A stretch of DNA of 64,000 nt from an uncultured Tateyamaria sp. (GCF_947503465.1 NZ_CANNDN010000001.1:1798001-1862000); one strand, 5' to 3'; positions 41,016 through 50,077 are shown, counted from the first letter of the stretch. Program-made: numbers and translations. The notes: a model not told the origin generated them from the sequence alone.

Positions 41016-43109
41016 ATGGCACGCTGGATCCCCAACCCCGAACCGGACGCCGCGGACATCATCGATCACATCACCTATTTCCGGCTGTCGCGCGAAGGTC
41101 ACCACTTTGCCGATGACCGGGAGGACGTGTGGTGGTCGGTCCTGGTCGAGCTGGAAGGCATCAGCATCGACCAGTTCGAACTGCTGTTGCAGGCGTTCGC
41201 GGATGACCTGCTGATCCCCGCGGCCTATGATGCAACCGACCGCAGCGCGGTACGCCCGCTGCAGCCCGTGGCCATTTATGCCCGCACCCGGCTGGCCGAT
41301 CACCTCAATGACCGGGCCAGTGACCTGAACATTGCCTCGGTACTGCTGGGCGCGTCGGTGCCTGCGCGGTTTCTTGACCGGGGTGCCCGCGCCCGCGACC
41401 TGCCAGAGGTGATCGTCGACGATGATGCCGTGATCCAGGCCGTCGTCGATGACGGTATCGGAATTGCGCACGAGCTGTTCCGCAGCGGCGCAACAGCGAC
41501 CCGCATCCACCATGCACGCATCTTCGAAGCCGAACCGCTGCCCGGCGGCGGCACCAGCATCGGGCGCGACCTGACCAAGGACAAGATCGATACGCTTTTG
41601 GCCGATTGCACGTTTGACGGCGTGCTGGACGAGGATCTGTTCTATCAGAAATCCGGGCAACTCGACTTTGCCAGGGGTGTATTTTCCACCGTGGCCCTGC
41701 GCCGGTCGCATGGCACGCACGTGATGGCGCTGGCGGCGGGTCGCACCATGGCCGAAGACGCCCAGACCCATCCGATCATCTGCGCGGCCCTGCCATCGCG
41801 GATCGTGGCGGACACAACCGGACTGGACAGCGTGCCGGTGCTTTACCTTGCCTTCCATATCCTGGTGAAACAGGCGCGCCGGTTTCGCACCCGGACGGGC
41901 GCACCGGTGCCCGTGGTGTTCAACTTTTCCTATGGCAATACCGGCGGGCCGCATGATGGCACCGGCATCTTCGCATCCATGTTCAACCATTACTTTGGGC
42001 AAGAGGGCGTTCGGGACAGCGCGTTGCTGCATGAAACCGACGAAAACACGCTCCAGCGTGCGGCGTCCCTGACCGACGGTGGATCACAAAAGGCGTGGCT
42101 GATACTGCCTGCGGGCAATGCCAACCTCGAACGGCTGCACGCCATCGACGACGGCGAAACCGACCATGACGGGGCGACAACGCTTGATCTGACGGTACAG
42201 CCGGATGACCGGACGCCGACCCACACGCAGATCTGGCTGCCGGTCAGCGCACAGGACGCGCAACCGAATTTTGCCACCATCACCGTGCAGGCCCCGTTCG
42301 ACATGGACGTCGGTGTCATCGAAACCCGGCCCGGCGAACATGCGGCACTGGTCAACAAACAGGGACAGCGAATTGCATGGTTGGCCTATCAATATGTGGG
42401 CGGGCACACCCAGCGCGGGCTGGTGACACTGTCCAGCAACCCAACCGCCAACCTGTCGGAGACATCTGACCTGGCCCCCGCAGGGACATGGAAGATCACG
42501 ATCAAACGGCATGCCGAGGCACCAAGGGACCCGATCCACGTCTGGGTGCGGCGGGATGAAACCCTGCCCGGGCAGATCACCGGCGGGCGGCAGGCCTTTC
42601 TGTCGAACCCCGACTACAAGCGCTTTGATCGGTTCGGGGCGCCCTTGGCCGTTGATCCGCCCCACAGCAAAAGCCCGGTGCGCCGCGCCGGGACCCTCAG
42701 CGGGTTTGCCTGCGGCGCATCACCGGTGGTCGTCGCCGCCTATACCGAACAGGAGGCGATCGTTTCAGATTACTCTGCCGCCGGACCGCTCAACCCATCG
42801 CCGAACGGCCCGGTGCCAGCCCGGGACGGGCCGGACCTGACGGCCAAGGGTGACGACAGCCTTGTGCGCCGTGGCGTGATCTCGGCCGGGTCGCGCAGCG
42901 GGTCCTGGGTGCGTCAGGCAGGCACCAGCGTTGCGTCGCCACAGGTGGCCCGCCTGGCGGGCCAGGCGATCCATGACCAGTCGGGCACAGCACGCGATTG
43001 GACGGCGCAGGCCGTCCGGGACCACCCGTTTGCGTTGCATGGGCATCCATCCCCCACGCGCGTGGGACATGGTGCCATTCGCCTGCCAAGGGACGACGTC
43101 ATCGGCTAG
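41016..43109 (+). CDS. Subtilisin-like (S8) serine protease
   Basis: A 697-residue protease. Catalytic residues are Asp145/146 (VVDDGIGIAHE), His232 (RRSHGTHVMALAAGRTM) and Ser638 (AGTSVASPQVARLAGQAI); the oxyanion Asn probably lies in PAGNANLERL. Between His and Ser is an insertion of about 400 residues, in place of the usual 150 or so, with a possible beta-sandwich. There is no signal peptide or obvious propeptide; about 140 residues precede the first catalytic Asp. ATG 41016 has GGGGCGG upstream. It is the last gene of the regulator-haloperoxidase-protease run. Confidence 0.85.
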   Translation: MARWIPNPEPDAADIIDHITYFRLSREGHHFADDREDVWWSVLVELEGISIDQFELLLQAFADDLLIPAAYDATDRSAVRPLQPVAIYARTRLADHLNDRASDLNIASVLLGASVPARFLDRGARARDLPEVIVDDDAVIQAVVDDGIGIAHELFRSGATATRIHHARIFEAEPLPGGGTSIGRDLTKDKIDTLLADCTFDGVLDEDLFYQKSGQLDFARGVFSTVALRRSHGTHVMALAAGRTMAEDAQTHPIICAALPSRIVADTTGLDSVPVLYLAFHILVKQARRFRTRTGAPVPVVFNFSYGNTGGPHDGTGIFASMFNHYFGQEGVRDSALLHETDENTLQRAASLTDGGSQKAWLILPAGNANLERLHAIDDGETDHDGATTLDLTVQPDDRTPTHTQIWLPVSAQDAQPNFATITVQAPFDMDVGVIETRPGEHAALVNKQGQRIAWLAYQYVGGHTQRGLVTLSSNPTANLSETSDLAPAGTWKITIKRHAEAPRDPIHVWVRRDETLPGQITGGRQAFLSNPDYKRFDRFGAPLAVDPPHSKSPVRRAGTLSGFACGASPVVVAAYTEQEAIVSDYSAAGPLNPSPNGPVPARDGPDLTAKGDDSLVRRGVISAGSRSGSWVRQAGTSVASPQVARLAGQAIHDQSGTARDWTAQAVRDHPFALHGHPSPTRVGHGAIRLPRDDVIG

Positions 43110-43170
43110 TTCCGGAGGGGGGCGGCGCGAAATCGGTTGCTGCCACCCCCGTCTCAACTATTGTCAGCCC

Positions 43171-43794
43171 ATGCAGCTGCCCGGCGACATCGACACAAAG
43201 ACCCTGATCGCCTGCCCGAAATGCGATGCGCTGTATCGGGTTGGCACGGTGCGCAAGGGCGATCAGGCCCGTTGCACCCGGTGTCACACGCGCTTGTTCA
43301 CCCGGCGGCGCGATGCGGGACTGATCATCATCAGCTCTGCGCTGGCGTCCACCATCCTGGTGATCGCGGCCCTTTTTCTGCCGTTCATCGAAATCCGGCG
43401 GCTGGGGTTCAGCAACGCCGCCACCATCGTGGATGCGGCTCTGGCCTTTTACGGCGGTCCGCTGTTTGCCCTGTCGCTTGCGGTTGTTGCCCTGATCATC
43501 GCGCTGCCACTCGCCCGGCTCGTTCTGACGCTGTACACGCTGACCCCGCTGGTCCTTGATCGCCCCCCATGGCCCGGGGCCAGACACCTGTTCCGCCTGA
43601 GCGAGGCCATGCGCCCCTGGTCCATGGCCGAAATCTTTCTGGTCGGCTGTGCGGTGTCCCTGATCAAGCTGACGGACCTGGCGCGGGTCGAATTGGGCCC
43701 CGCGTTCTGGATGTTTGTCGCGGTGGTGGTGCTGATGGCGGTGCAGAACATGGTGATGTGCCGCTGGTCGGTGTGGAAGGCACTGGAACGATGA
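43171..43794 (+). CDS. pqiA: Paraquat-inducible protein A
   Basis: A 207-residue inner-membrane protein. Starts with a CxxC zinc finger (IACPKCDALY...ARCTRCHTRL) and continues with about four helices. PqiA partners the MCE protein PqiB in lipid movement between membranes. It is followed by a second pqiA with ATGA overlap; E. coli has one fused protein with two such domains. The ATG at 43171 begins the family domain. Confidence 0.9.
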   Translation: MQLPGDIDTKTLIACPKCDALYRVGTVRKGDQARCTRCHTRLFTRRRDAGLIIISSALASTILVIAALFLPFIEIRRLGFSNAATIVDAALAFYGGPLFALSLAVVALIIALPLARLVLTLYTLTPLVLDRPPWPGARHLFRLSEAMRPWSMAEIFLVGCAVSLIKLTDLARVELGPAFWMFVAVVVLMAVQNMVMCRWSVWKALER

Positions 43795-44414
43795 CCGTAA
43801 CCGCGCGGGACAAGGGGCTGGTGTGCTGCCGGGAATGCGCGCGGGTCTGGCCCTCGGGCCAGTCCCATTGCGGCACCTGCGGCAACACGCTGCGATCCCG
43901 CGATGACCAAAGCCTGCACAAGGTCTGGGCCTGGTGGGCGGCCGGTGTGATCGCCTACATCCCCGCCAACATCTATCCCATGCTGAAAACCCGCACCCTG
44001 CTGCACACCTCCGAAGACACGATCATCGCTGGCGCGCTTGAGATTGCGGCACATGGGTCATTTGGCGTGGCCCTGATCATCCTTCTGGCATCGGTCGTGA
44101 TCCCGCTGGGCAAGTTCTTTGCCATCGCGTATCTCGCGCTTGCGGTGCGGCGCCGGGCGCGCTGGCCCGCGCGGCGCCAATACATCCTCTACGAGGTTGT
44201 CGAATATATCGGGCGCTGGTCCATGATTGACGTGTTTGTGGTGGCGATCCTGTGTTCGTTGGTGCAATTGAACGTCGCGGCGTCGATCACGCCGGGTGTG
44301 GCGGCGCTGACTTTTGCGTTGTCGGTTATTTTTACGATGCTGTCGGCCCAAAGCTTTGATCCCCGTCTGATCTGGGACCGCATCGACACGCAACAGAAGG
44401 CAAGTCCGGTTTGA
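43791..44414 (+). CDS. pqiA: Paraquat-inducible protein A, second copy
   Basis: A 207-residue partner, again beginning with a double CxxC motif (LVCCRECARVW...CGTCGNTLRSR) and four helices including IPANIYPMLKTRT and GRWSMIDVFVVAIL, a PqiA signature. It overlaps the first copy by 4 nt and pqiB by 4 nt. Confidence 0.92.
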   Translation: MTVTARDKGLVCCRECARVWPSGQSHCGTCGNTLRSRDDQSLHKVWAWWAAGVIAYIPANIYPMLKTRTLLHTSEDTIIAGALEIAAHGSFGVALIILLASVVIPLGKFFAIAYLALAVRRRARWPARRQYILYEVVEYIGRWSMIDVFVVAILCSLVQLNVAASITPGVAALTFALSVIFTMLSAQSFDPRLIWDRIDTQQKASPV

Positions 44415-46798
44415 GTTCCGATATCCCCGACATTCAATCCGAACAGCACACCCCGCGCCGCCCTTGGGGTGGGGCGCAATGGGTATGGCTGGTGCCTGTG
44501 GCGGCCCTGCTCACGGCCGTTTGGGTGGGCCTTCAATCCTACAATGATCAAGGTCCCTTGGTGCAGATCGTCTTTGACGACGCGGCCGGTATCCTGCCGG
44601 ACGAAACCGAAGTCCGGTTTCGCAATGTGCCCGTGGGCCTGGTCGAGGATATCGGCTTTAACCAGGACCTGTCGCAGGTGCTGGTCGAGGTGCGGCTGGA
44701 CAAGACCGTGGCCCCCTTTGTCGATGATGGCGCCGCCTTCTGGATCGTCCGGCCCGAGGTGACCACCAGCGGCGTGACCGGCCTGGAGACCGTGCTGTCG
44801 GGCGTCTACATCGAAGGGACGTGGGACACGGATCCGGGCGGCCTTGTCACGGAACACATGGCGAGCGACCGGGCGCCGCTTGTCACCACGTACCGCGCCG
44901 GGACGCTGATCGAACTGCGGTCGACCCGGGCGGCGGGCCTGTCGGAAAACACCCCCATCCTGTTCAAGGGGATCGAGGTGGGACGGCTGGGTGCCACGAC
45001 AATCTCGGTCAACGGCCAGTGGGTCACGGCCCAGGCGATCATCTATGAACCCCATGACCAGCTGGTCACAACGGCGACCCGGTTCTGGGACACCTCCGGC
45101 TTCAGCCTGTCGGTCGGTGCCTCGGGCGCGTCGCTTGACTTCTCCTCTGTCGCCTCGCTCATTTCCGGCGGGATCACCTTTGGCACGCTGGTATCGGGCG
45201 GGCAGCCCGTGCGCGAAGGGCTTGTCTACGAAGTACACCCGGACGAGGCGGCCGCGCGCAACTCCGTCTTCGAAGGCAGCAGCGGCCAGGCCCTGCGGCT
45301 GACCATGATGTTTGACGACAATGTCAGCGGGCTGACGGCAGATGCCGACGTAGAGTGGCGCGGCGTGCGCATCGGGCGGGTCGCGAACGTGTCCGGCATC
45401 GTGGATCCCGACCGTTTCGGGGACGCCCGGGTGCGCCTGTTGTCCACGGTCGAAATCAACACATCGCGCTTTGGCCTCGACGCCGATCTCGACCGGGCGC
45501 AGGCGCTGGATTTCCTGGACGCCCGCGTGGCCGAGGGGCTGCGGGCCCGTCTTGTGACCGCATCGATCCTTGCCGGGGGCCTCAAGATCGAATTGCTGAC
45601 CGACCCGGATGCCGTGGCGGCGACGATCGACCGCACAGGCGATCCGTTCCCGATCTTTCCTGTCACCGAAGGCGAAGTGGCGGATGTGTCCGTCACTGCC
45701 GAAGGCGTGTTCGAACGCGTCAACGCCCTGCCCATCGAAGAATTGCTCGACAGTGCCATCCGCTTTCTGGACAACGCGACGCTGCTGGTCGCCAGCGAAG
45801 AGGTGCGCGAAACGCCCGCCGAAATCCTCGGCCTTCTGTCGGATGCGCGGGGCGTGATCAGTTCGGACGAGGTGCAGGCGCTGCCTGAAGACCTGCGCGC
45901 GATCATGGCCGACGTGCAGGCCGCGAGCGGCGATCTGCGCGGGCTGTTGGCGGACATACGCGACGCGCAGACCGTCGACCGGCTGTTGGCGGCTGTGGAT
46001 CAGGTGGGGGCCGCTGCGGCAGAGGCGGACGCAGCACTCGCCGGGCTGCCGGACCTGACCTCGCGCATCGCGGACTTCGTGGACCGGGCCAATGCCCTGC
46101 CCCTGGACGTTCTTGTCGATCGGGCCAGCAGCTTCGCGCGCGAGGCGGAAACGCTGCTCGCCTCGGACCAGATGCGCGCCATGCCCGCCTCTGTCACGCA
46201 GGCCTTTGACGAATTGACAACGGTCCTGACCAACCTGACCGAGGCCGACACCGCCGATCTGCTCAGCACCGCACTTGTGGACACCAGCGAGGCGGCCACC
46301 GCCGTCGAAGATGCCGTGTCGGGCCTGCCGTCCGTTGTGGAACGGCTGGACCGGATCGCCGCCCAGGCAGAGAACGTCGAGCTCGACACGCTCGCCCGTG
46401 AACTCGAAGCAGTGCTTGCCTCGGCCCGGCAGCTTCTTGGCGACACCAGCGACGCGCAATTGCCCACCGCACTCGCCAGCGCCTTGAACGAGGCAGAGGC
46501 CGCGCTGGCAGAACTGCGGGCGGGTGGCGTCATCGAGAACACGAACGCCACGCTGTCTTCGGCCCGCCAGGCGGCGGCGGCCATCGAAAGCGCGGCAGGC
46601 GAATTGCCCGCACTTGCCGACCGCCTCAACAGCACGCTGTCCCAGGCGCAAGGCACGTTGCGCGACTACGGCGAAGGTTCGGCCTTTTCCCGCGAAACCC
46701 TGACGGCCCTGCGCGAGATCGAACGGGCAGCAAAGGCACTGACCGACCTTGCCCGCACCATCGAACGCAATCCCAATTCCCTTCTGCTAGGACGATAG
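44411..46798 (+). CDS. pqiB: MCE-domain lipid transport protein PqiB
   Basis: A 795-residue protein, begun by TTG overlapping the previous stop. One N-terminal membrane helix (WVWLVPVAALLTAVWVGL) is followed by three MCE domains: GPLVQIVFDDAAGILPDETEVRFRNVPVGLV, RAGTLIELRSTRAAGLSENTPILFKG, and LTMMFDDNVSGLTADADVEWRGVRIGRV. From about residue 430 to the end it is almost entirely helical, with repeating 40-60-residue units (ALPIEELLDSAIRFLDNA; ANALPLDVLVDRASSFAREAETLL). E. coli PqiB is 546 residues, so this has about 250 extra. It likely forms a periplasmic tube or needle between membranes. Confidence 0.92.
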   Translation: MSSDIPDIQSEQHTPRRPWGGAQWVWLVPVAALLTAVWVGLQSYNDQGPLVQIVFDDAAGILPDETEVRFRNVPVGLVEDIGFNQDLSQVLVEVRLDKTVAPFVDDGAAFWIVRPEVTTSGVTGLETVLSGVYIEGTWDTDPGGLVTEHMASDRAPLVTTYRAGTLIELRSTRAAGLSENTPILFKGIEVGRLGATTISVNGQWVTAQAIIYEPHDQLVTTATRFWDTSGFSLSVGASGASLDFSSVASLISGGITFGTLVSGGQPVREGLVYEVHPDEAAARNSVFEGSSGQALRLTMMFDDNVSGLTADADVEWRGVRIGRVANVSGIVDPDRFGDARVRLLSTVEINTSRFGLDADLDRAQALDFLDARVAEGLRARLVTASILAGGLKIELLTDPDAVAATIDRTGDPFPIFPVTEGEVADVSVTAEGVFERVNALPIEELLDSAIRFLDNATLLVASEEVRETPAEILGLLSDARGVISSDEVQALPEDLRAIMADVQAASGDLRGLLADIRDAQTVDRLLAAVDQVGAAAAEADAALAGLPDLTSRIADFVDRANALPLDVLVDRASSFAREAETLLASDQMRAMPASVTQAFDELTTVLTNLTEADTADLLSTALVDTSEAATAVEDAVSGLPSVVERLDRIAAQAENVELDTLARELEAVLASARQLLGDTSDAQLPTALASALNEAEAALAELRAGGVIENTNATLSSARQAAAAIESAAGELPALADRLNSTLSQAQGTLRDYGEGSAFSRETLTALREIERAAKALTDLARTIERNPNSLLLGR

Positions 46799-46800
46799 AC

Positions 46801-47346
46801 ATGCGACACGCCCTTGGCCTTCTGGCCCTTTGCATTGCAACGGCCTGCAGCAGCCCCGACCAGTTCATCGCCTCGCCCAAACTGGTGGCGCAGGACCGTA
46901 TCCCGACCCGGTTTTCCAGCATCGAAGTGTCGGAGGTATCGCTGCCCGCCTACGCTGCCCGAAACGAGGTGACGTCATCGGACGCCGGCGTCCTGGTGCT
47001 GTCGGACACTTTGTGGGCGGACGAACCAACGCGCGCGATGACGTTGGCGCTGTCGCGGCACTTGGCCGAAATCACCGGCGCGCGGGTCGCGTCCGATCCA
47101 TGGCCATTCGACGGCTTCCCCGCCGCACGGGTCGAGGTGCGGGTCGAAGACCTGATCGTAGGCGCCGGGGCATTGCGGTTGTCGGGGCAGTATTTCGTAG
47201 TGGACCTTGACGGACGCAGACGCGATCACGCGCATCTGTTCGATCTGACCACGCCCCTGCCCGAGGGCGACCCGTCGGCGGTTGCGCAAGCGCGCGCCCA
47301 AACGGTGCTGGACCTTGCCACACTGATCGCGCGGGACGCGCTGTAG
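46801..47346 (+). CDS. pqiC: Outer-membrane lipoprotein PqiC
   Basis: A 181-residue lipoprotein, signal with lipobox ATAC, followed by a PqiC/DUF330-like domain (SSIEVSEVSLPAYAARNEV...LSDTLWADEPTRAMTLALSRHLAEITGARV). Anchors the PqiB tube at the outer membrane. Starts two nt after pqiB and ends the operon. Confidence 0.9.
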   Translation: MRHALGLLALCIATACSSPDQFIASPKLVAQDRIPTRFSSIEVSEVSLPAYAARNEVTSSDAGVLVLSDTLWADEPTRAMTLALSRHLAEITGARVASDPWPFDGFPAARVEVRVEDLIVGAGALRLSGQYFVVDLDGRRRDHAHLFDLTTPLPEGDPSAVAQARAQTVLDLATLIARDAL

Positions 47347-47406
47347 GCTGGTAGCAAGGGGCAAAGGTGCGGGCCACCCCATCACTCCAAGCGGCCCAAA
47401 CCGGCG

Positions 47407-48045
47407 TCATTCCTTTCGGCAAAGATGCAAAACGACAAACGGCGGCATGTTGTTGTGCGGCACTGCTTCGGGCGCATCCACGCCAGCATCTTCTGCAGGC
47501 AAGCGCAGCGCCCACTGCGAAATGGACGTACTTCTGATCGTTTGTTCCTTGAGCAATCGCAGCAGGCCATCGCCTGTCACTGCGTCGCTTGTGTCCGACC
47601 GCACCACCAAGGGGCCGACCGGAACCATGTCCCGGGTCAGGATCACTTGCTCGGCGCCGCCCTTTTCGGACAGTTGGCGCGCGCTTAGGAATTCTTCGTT
47701 CTCGTCAAAATTCCCTCGCCCAGACCCCACAATCACGCGCCCTGATCCCTCTCGAAAGGTGCTCCAGCCGCTGGGACATCCTCTCGGCGTATCGAAAGCT
47801 GCAACAAGACCGGTAGGCACCAGAACCGAGGCGCGACGCTGCGCCTGCACAATTTCGGTTTTCAGTTCACTGATCACCGACTGCAGAGATTGGATGGTTC
47901 GAGTCTGCCGCTCTTCGAGCGCCTGCATACACTCGATGATATCGCTTGCCCGTGACGTAGTCGCCAGATCGGATGCGCAAGTGCCCTGCGCGTGACTTGC
48001 AAATGGCAAGGCACAAAGTGTCAATGCTACCCAAAAATGTCTCAA
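47407..48045 (-). CDS. Unknown exported protein with tail-fibre-like C-terminus
   Basis: A 212-residue protein with a signal peptide (MRHFWVALTLCALPFASHA), then a short coiled coil (ALEERQTRTIQSLQSVISELKTEIVQAQRR). The last 120 residues contain VPTGLVAAFDTPRGCPSGWS, a GRVIVGSGRG segment and the end NNMPPFVVLHLCRKE. This resembles the collar-like tips of phage tail fibres and related bacterial proteins, where a product name such as tail-collar domain is common. Codon use is less GC-ending than its neighbours. Overlaps the upstream gene by 4 nt. Confidence 0.72.
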   Translation of the reverse strand: MRHFWVALTLCALPFASHAQGTCASDLATTSRASDIIECMQALEERQTRTIQSLQSVISELKTEIVQAQRRASVLVPTGLVAAFDTPRGCPSGWSTFREGSGRVIVGSGRGNFDENEEFLSARQLSEKGGAEQVILTRDMVPVGPLVVRSDTSDAVTGDGLLRLLKEQTIRSTSISQWALRLPAEDAGVDAPEAVPHNNMPPFVVLHLCRKE

Positions 48046-48635
48046 GGTTGGCCTCCACTTGGGAAGATTTCATCCAATGTGTCACCGGTTCCCGGTTGGG
48101 GTTGGGGTTGTGGCAAACTTGGTTGGATCCGCTCGGCTTGGGCAAGTTGCAATTTGATTTCCTCCAGATCCCGAACGATCTGGATCAACTGACCACCAAC
48201 ACCGACCCCGCCCTGCGTTGCGTTCACGCGGCTTAACGCTTCGTCGACTTGCGCCAGCAATGTCCGCACTTCCACGCGCGTATCGTCGACAAGCGTCGCC
48301 GAATTGCCGATCTGTTGGCGCAAATCTTCAAATTTTTCAGCCGTTTCATTGAGCTTTTGCTCTGCGGCACTCACCTTTTCGACAGCGGTTGCAACAGATG
48401 CACTTGCGGCACGGCCCGCGGTCGCTTCGATGTTTTCGTAAGCGAGACCTCCAAGCGCCAGAATGGAAACCCCACCCAACGCACCGATCAGTTGTAGGCG
48501 ACCGCGTCGCTCGGTATCGCGTTTCGCAAGCTCGGCTTCGACTTCCTCCTTTATCGCCAGCTTTTGCTGCGACACAAAGCCTTCATCGCGTCGCTCCAGA
48601 TACTTCTCTATTTCTTCGCGTGTCTGTTGATCCAA
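48042..48635 (-). CDS. Unknown coiled-coil protein with one membrane helix
   Basis: A 197-residue protein. Acidic/basic helical start (MDQQTREEIEKYLERRDEGF), one membrane helix at about 48-65 (LIGALGGVSILALGGLAY), then a long coiled coil (ATAVEKVSAAEQKLNETAEKFEDLRQQI) and a Pro/Gln tail. No family is recognised. Topology suggests the coiled coil lies outside the cytoplasm. Forms a two-gene unit with the tail-fibre-like gene, beside tRNA-Arg. Confidence 0.7.
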   Translation of the reverse strand: MDQQTREEIEKYLERRDEGFVSQQKLAIKEEVEAELAKRDTERRGRLQLIGALGGVSILALGGLAYENIEATAGRAASASVATAVEKVSAAEQKLNETAEKFEDLRQQIGNSATLVDDTRVEVRTLLAQVDEALSRVNATQGGVGVGGQLIQIVRDLEEIKLQLAQAERIQPSLPQPQPQPGTGDTLDEIFPSGGQP

Positions 48636-48736
48636 TTAAACAACCTCGCAAATGCCAAAAATTTGTCAGAAAATAATGGTGGATTGTGCAACAGGAACGT
48701 ACGCGCAGCCAGAACTTTGTGATGACTGGCAAAGCC

Positions 48737-48813
48737 TGGCGATCCCTGAAGGACTCGAACCCTCAACCTGCTGATTAGAAGTCAGCTGCTCTATCCAGTT
48801 GAGCTAAGGGACC
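48737..48813 (-). tRNA. tRNA-Arg (anticodon TCT)
   Basis: A 77-nt cloverleaf on the minus strand. Acceptor GGTCCCT/AGGGATC, anticodon stem GCTGA/TCAGC with loop CTTCTAA (anticodon TCT), T arm with GGTTCGAGTCC and encoded CCA. Its 3' end faces the two unknown genes at 47407-48635. Confidence 0.95.
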
Positions 48814-48855
48814 GCTGGCCCTGTCATGCCGCAGCGCGGGGCACAGGGCAAGGGT

Positions 48856-49323
48856 TCAGAGCGTACGGGTCATGAAAACGCTCAGCGGATCGACCGTGTA
48901 ATTCCCGAAAGGCGGGCATGTGGCAAAGCCGTGGGCCGCATAGAGCGCACGGGCCGGCGCAAAAAGGTCCGCCGTGCCCGTTTCAAGACTGAGCCGCGTC
49001 ACGCCATGATCACGCGCATGGTCCATCAGCGCCTGCAAAATGGCGCGGGCCACGCCGCGCCCCCGCGCCTCGGCGGCGGTGTGCATGGACTTCAACTCTC
49101 CATGCTGGGGTCCGATCAAGGTCAGCGCGCCAACGCCCAACAGGGTTTGCCCGTCCCGCGCGGCGTAAAGGACAGCCTCACGCTCAAGAAGCGCGCCCGG
49201 TTCCATGACATGGCAGCTTTCGGCCGGTGAAGATGACCGCATCAGTTCGAAATGACGCCCAAGCAGCGCCACGATATCCGCTTGATCAAGCGTGGCGCGG
49301 GCAACGGACAGCACAGCGCTCAC
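48856..49323 (-). CDS. GNAT family N-acetyltransferase
   Basis: A 155-residue protein with the acetyl-CoA loop AEARGRGVARAILQALMDHA (about 84-103) and SMHTAAEA before it. Closes with FAPARALYAAHGFATCPPFGNYTVDPLSVFMTRTL, like RimI/ElaA-type transferases. The start is GTG at 49323, overlapping the stop of the cupin gene by GTGA. Confidence 0.85.
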   Translation of the reverse strand: MSAVLSVARATLDQADIVALLGRHFELMRSSSPAESCHVMEPGALLEREAVLYAARDGQTLLGVGALTLIGPQHGELKSMHTAAEARGRGVARAILQALMDHARDHGVTRLSLETGTADLFAPARALYAAHGFATCPPFGNYTVDPLSVFMTRTL

Positions 49324-49766
49324 AGGGGTGGCCCCGCAAAGGTGACATCGAATTCGGCACCCAGTGCGGCTATGTCGGCAGGGTCGGACTGCGGGCCCAG
49401 ACCGCGGTCGGTCGCCGCCACGAACAGGCCTTCCCCGCCACCAGGCGACAAGGTGATCAGGGCAACCGATCCTTCGGGTGCCGCGCCCTTGAACGCGTGA
49501 ACCGTGCCCATGGGGATCACAACGGTGTCACCCGCATCGGCATGGAATTGATGCCCGTCCGCTTCGAACAGCAAACGCCCCCGCAGCACGACAAACACTT
49601 CGGCGGCGTTGGTGTGGATGTGACGCGGCGGGCCTGCGCCCTCGGGAATGTCCTCTTCCCAGACCGACGGAATGTGGGCATTGCCCTGAACATGGATGCG
49701 GCGTGACAACCCGAAGGCATCATTTGGTGCGCCGCCGCCCGCAGGCGTGTGCACCGCACCCGCCAT
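49320..49766 (-). CDS. Cupin-domain protein
   Basis: A 148-residue protein with one cupin: PPRHIHTNAAEVFVVLRGRLLFEADG supplies the first metal motif (H-x-H...E) and AGDTVVIPMGTVHAF the second. Substrate unknown. The ATG at 49766 overlaps the previous stop by one base (TGATG). Confidence 0.88.
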   Translation of the reverse strand: MAGAVHTPAGGGAPNDAFGLSRRIHVQGNAHIPSVWEEDIPEGAGPPRHIHTNAAEVFVVLRGRLLFEADGHQFHADAGDTVVIPMGTVHAFKGAAPEGSVALITLSPGGGEGLFVAATDRGLGPQSDPADIAALGAEFDVTFAGPPL

Positions 49767-50077
49767 CAGTGGGTCCACGCCCCACGGCGGTTCGTGGCAA
49801 AATTCTCGCCATACCCGCCGGCGCGGATATTGGTCTTGCGCCGGTTCGGCTCCTGGACGTGCGCGTCGATGCCGTGTTCCTTGGCATAGTCCAGCGCCGC
49901 CTCCTTGGTGTCAAAGGACATGCGGACCTGGGCCTGCGTGTCCGAGGACGACGTCCACCCCATCAGCGGATCCACCGACCGGGCCGAGGCCGGGGCAAAT
50001 TCCAGCACCCAATGCTTGGTCTTGGCGGTCCCCGACGACATCGCGGTCTTGGCAGGCTGATAGATGCGTGCACGCAT
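49766..50077 (-). CDS. NDUFS4-like complex I accessory subunit
   Basis: A 103-residue protein with the ETC complex I (NDUFS4/NDUFA4) pattern: [61 protein letters not shown], and [15 protein letters not shown]. This accessory subunit belongs to alphaproteobacterial and mitochondrial complex I. The rest of the complex is elsewhere. First of a three-gene coupled run on the minus strand. Confidence 0.92.
   Translation of the reverse strand: MRARIYQPAKTAMSSGTAKTKHWVLEFAPASARSVDPLMGWTSSSDTQAQVRMSFDTKEAALDYAKEHGIDAHVQEPNRRKTNIRAGGYGENFATNRRGAWTH

Noticed and set aside
39891-42032. A 713-codon minus-strand frame
   Set aside because: Antisense of the haloperoxidase and protease genes, both of which carry catalytic motifs.
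44189-46651. An 820-codon minus-strand frame
   Set aside because: Antisense of pqiB, whose three MCE domains and operon overlaps are clear.
47340-47406. Attachment-site copy of the tRNA-Arg 3' end past pqiC
   Set aside because: I compared the tail of the tRNA with this gap and saw no match.
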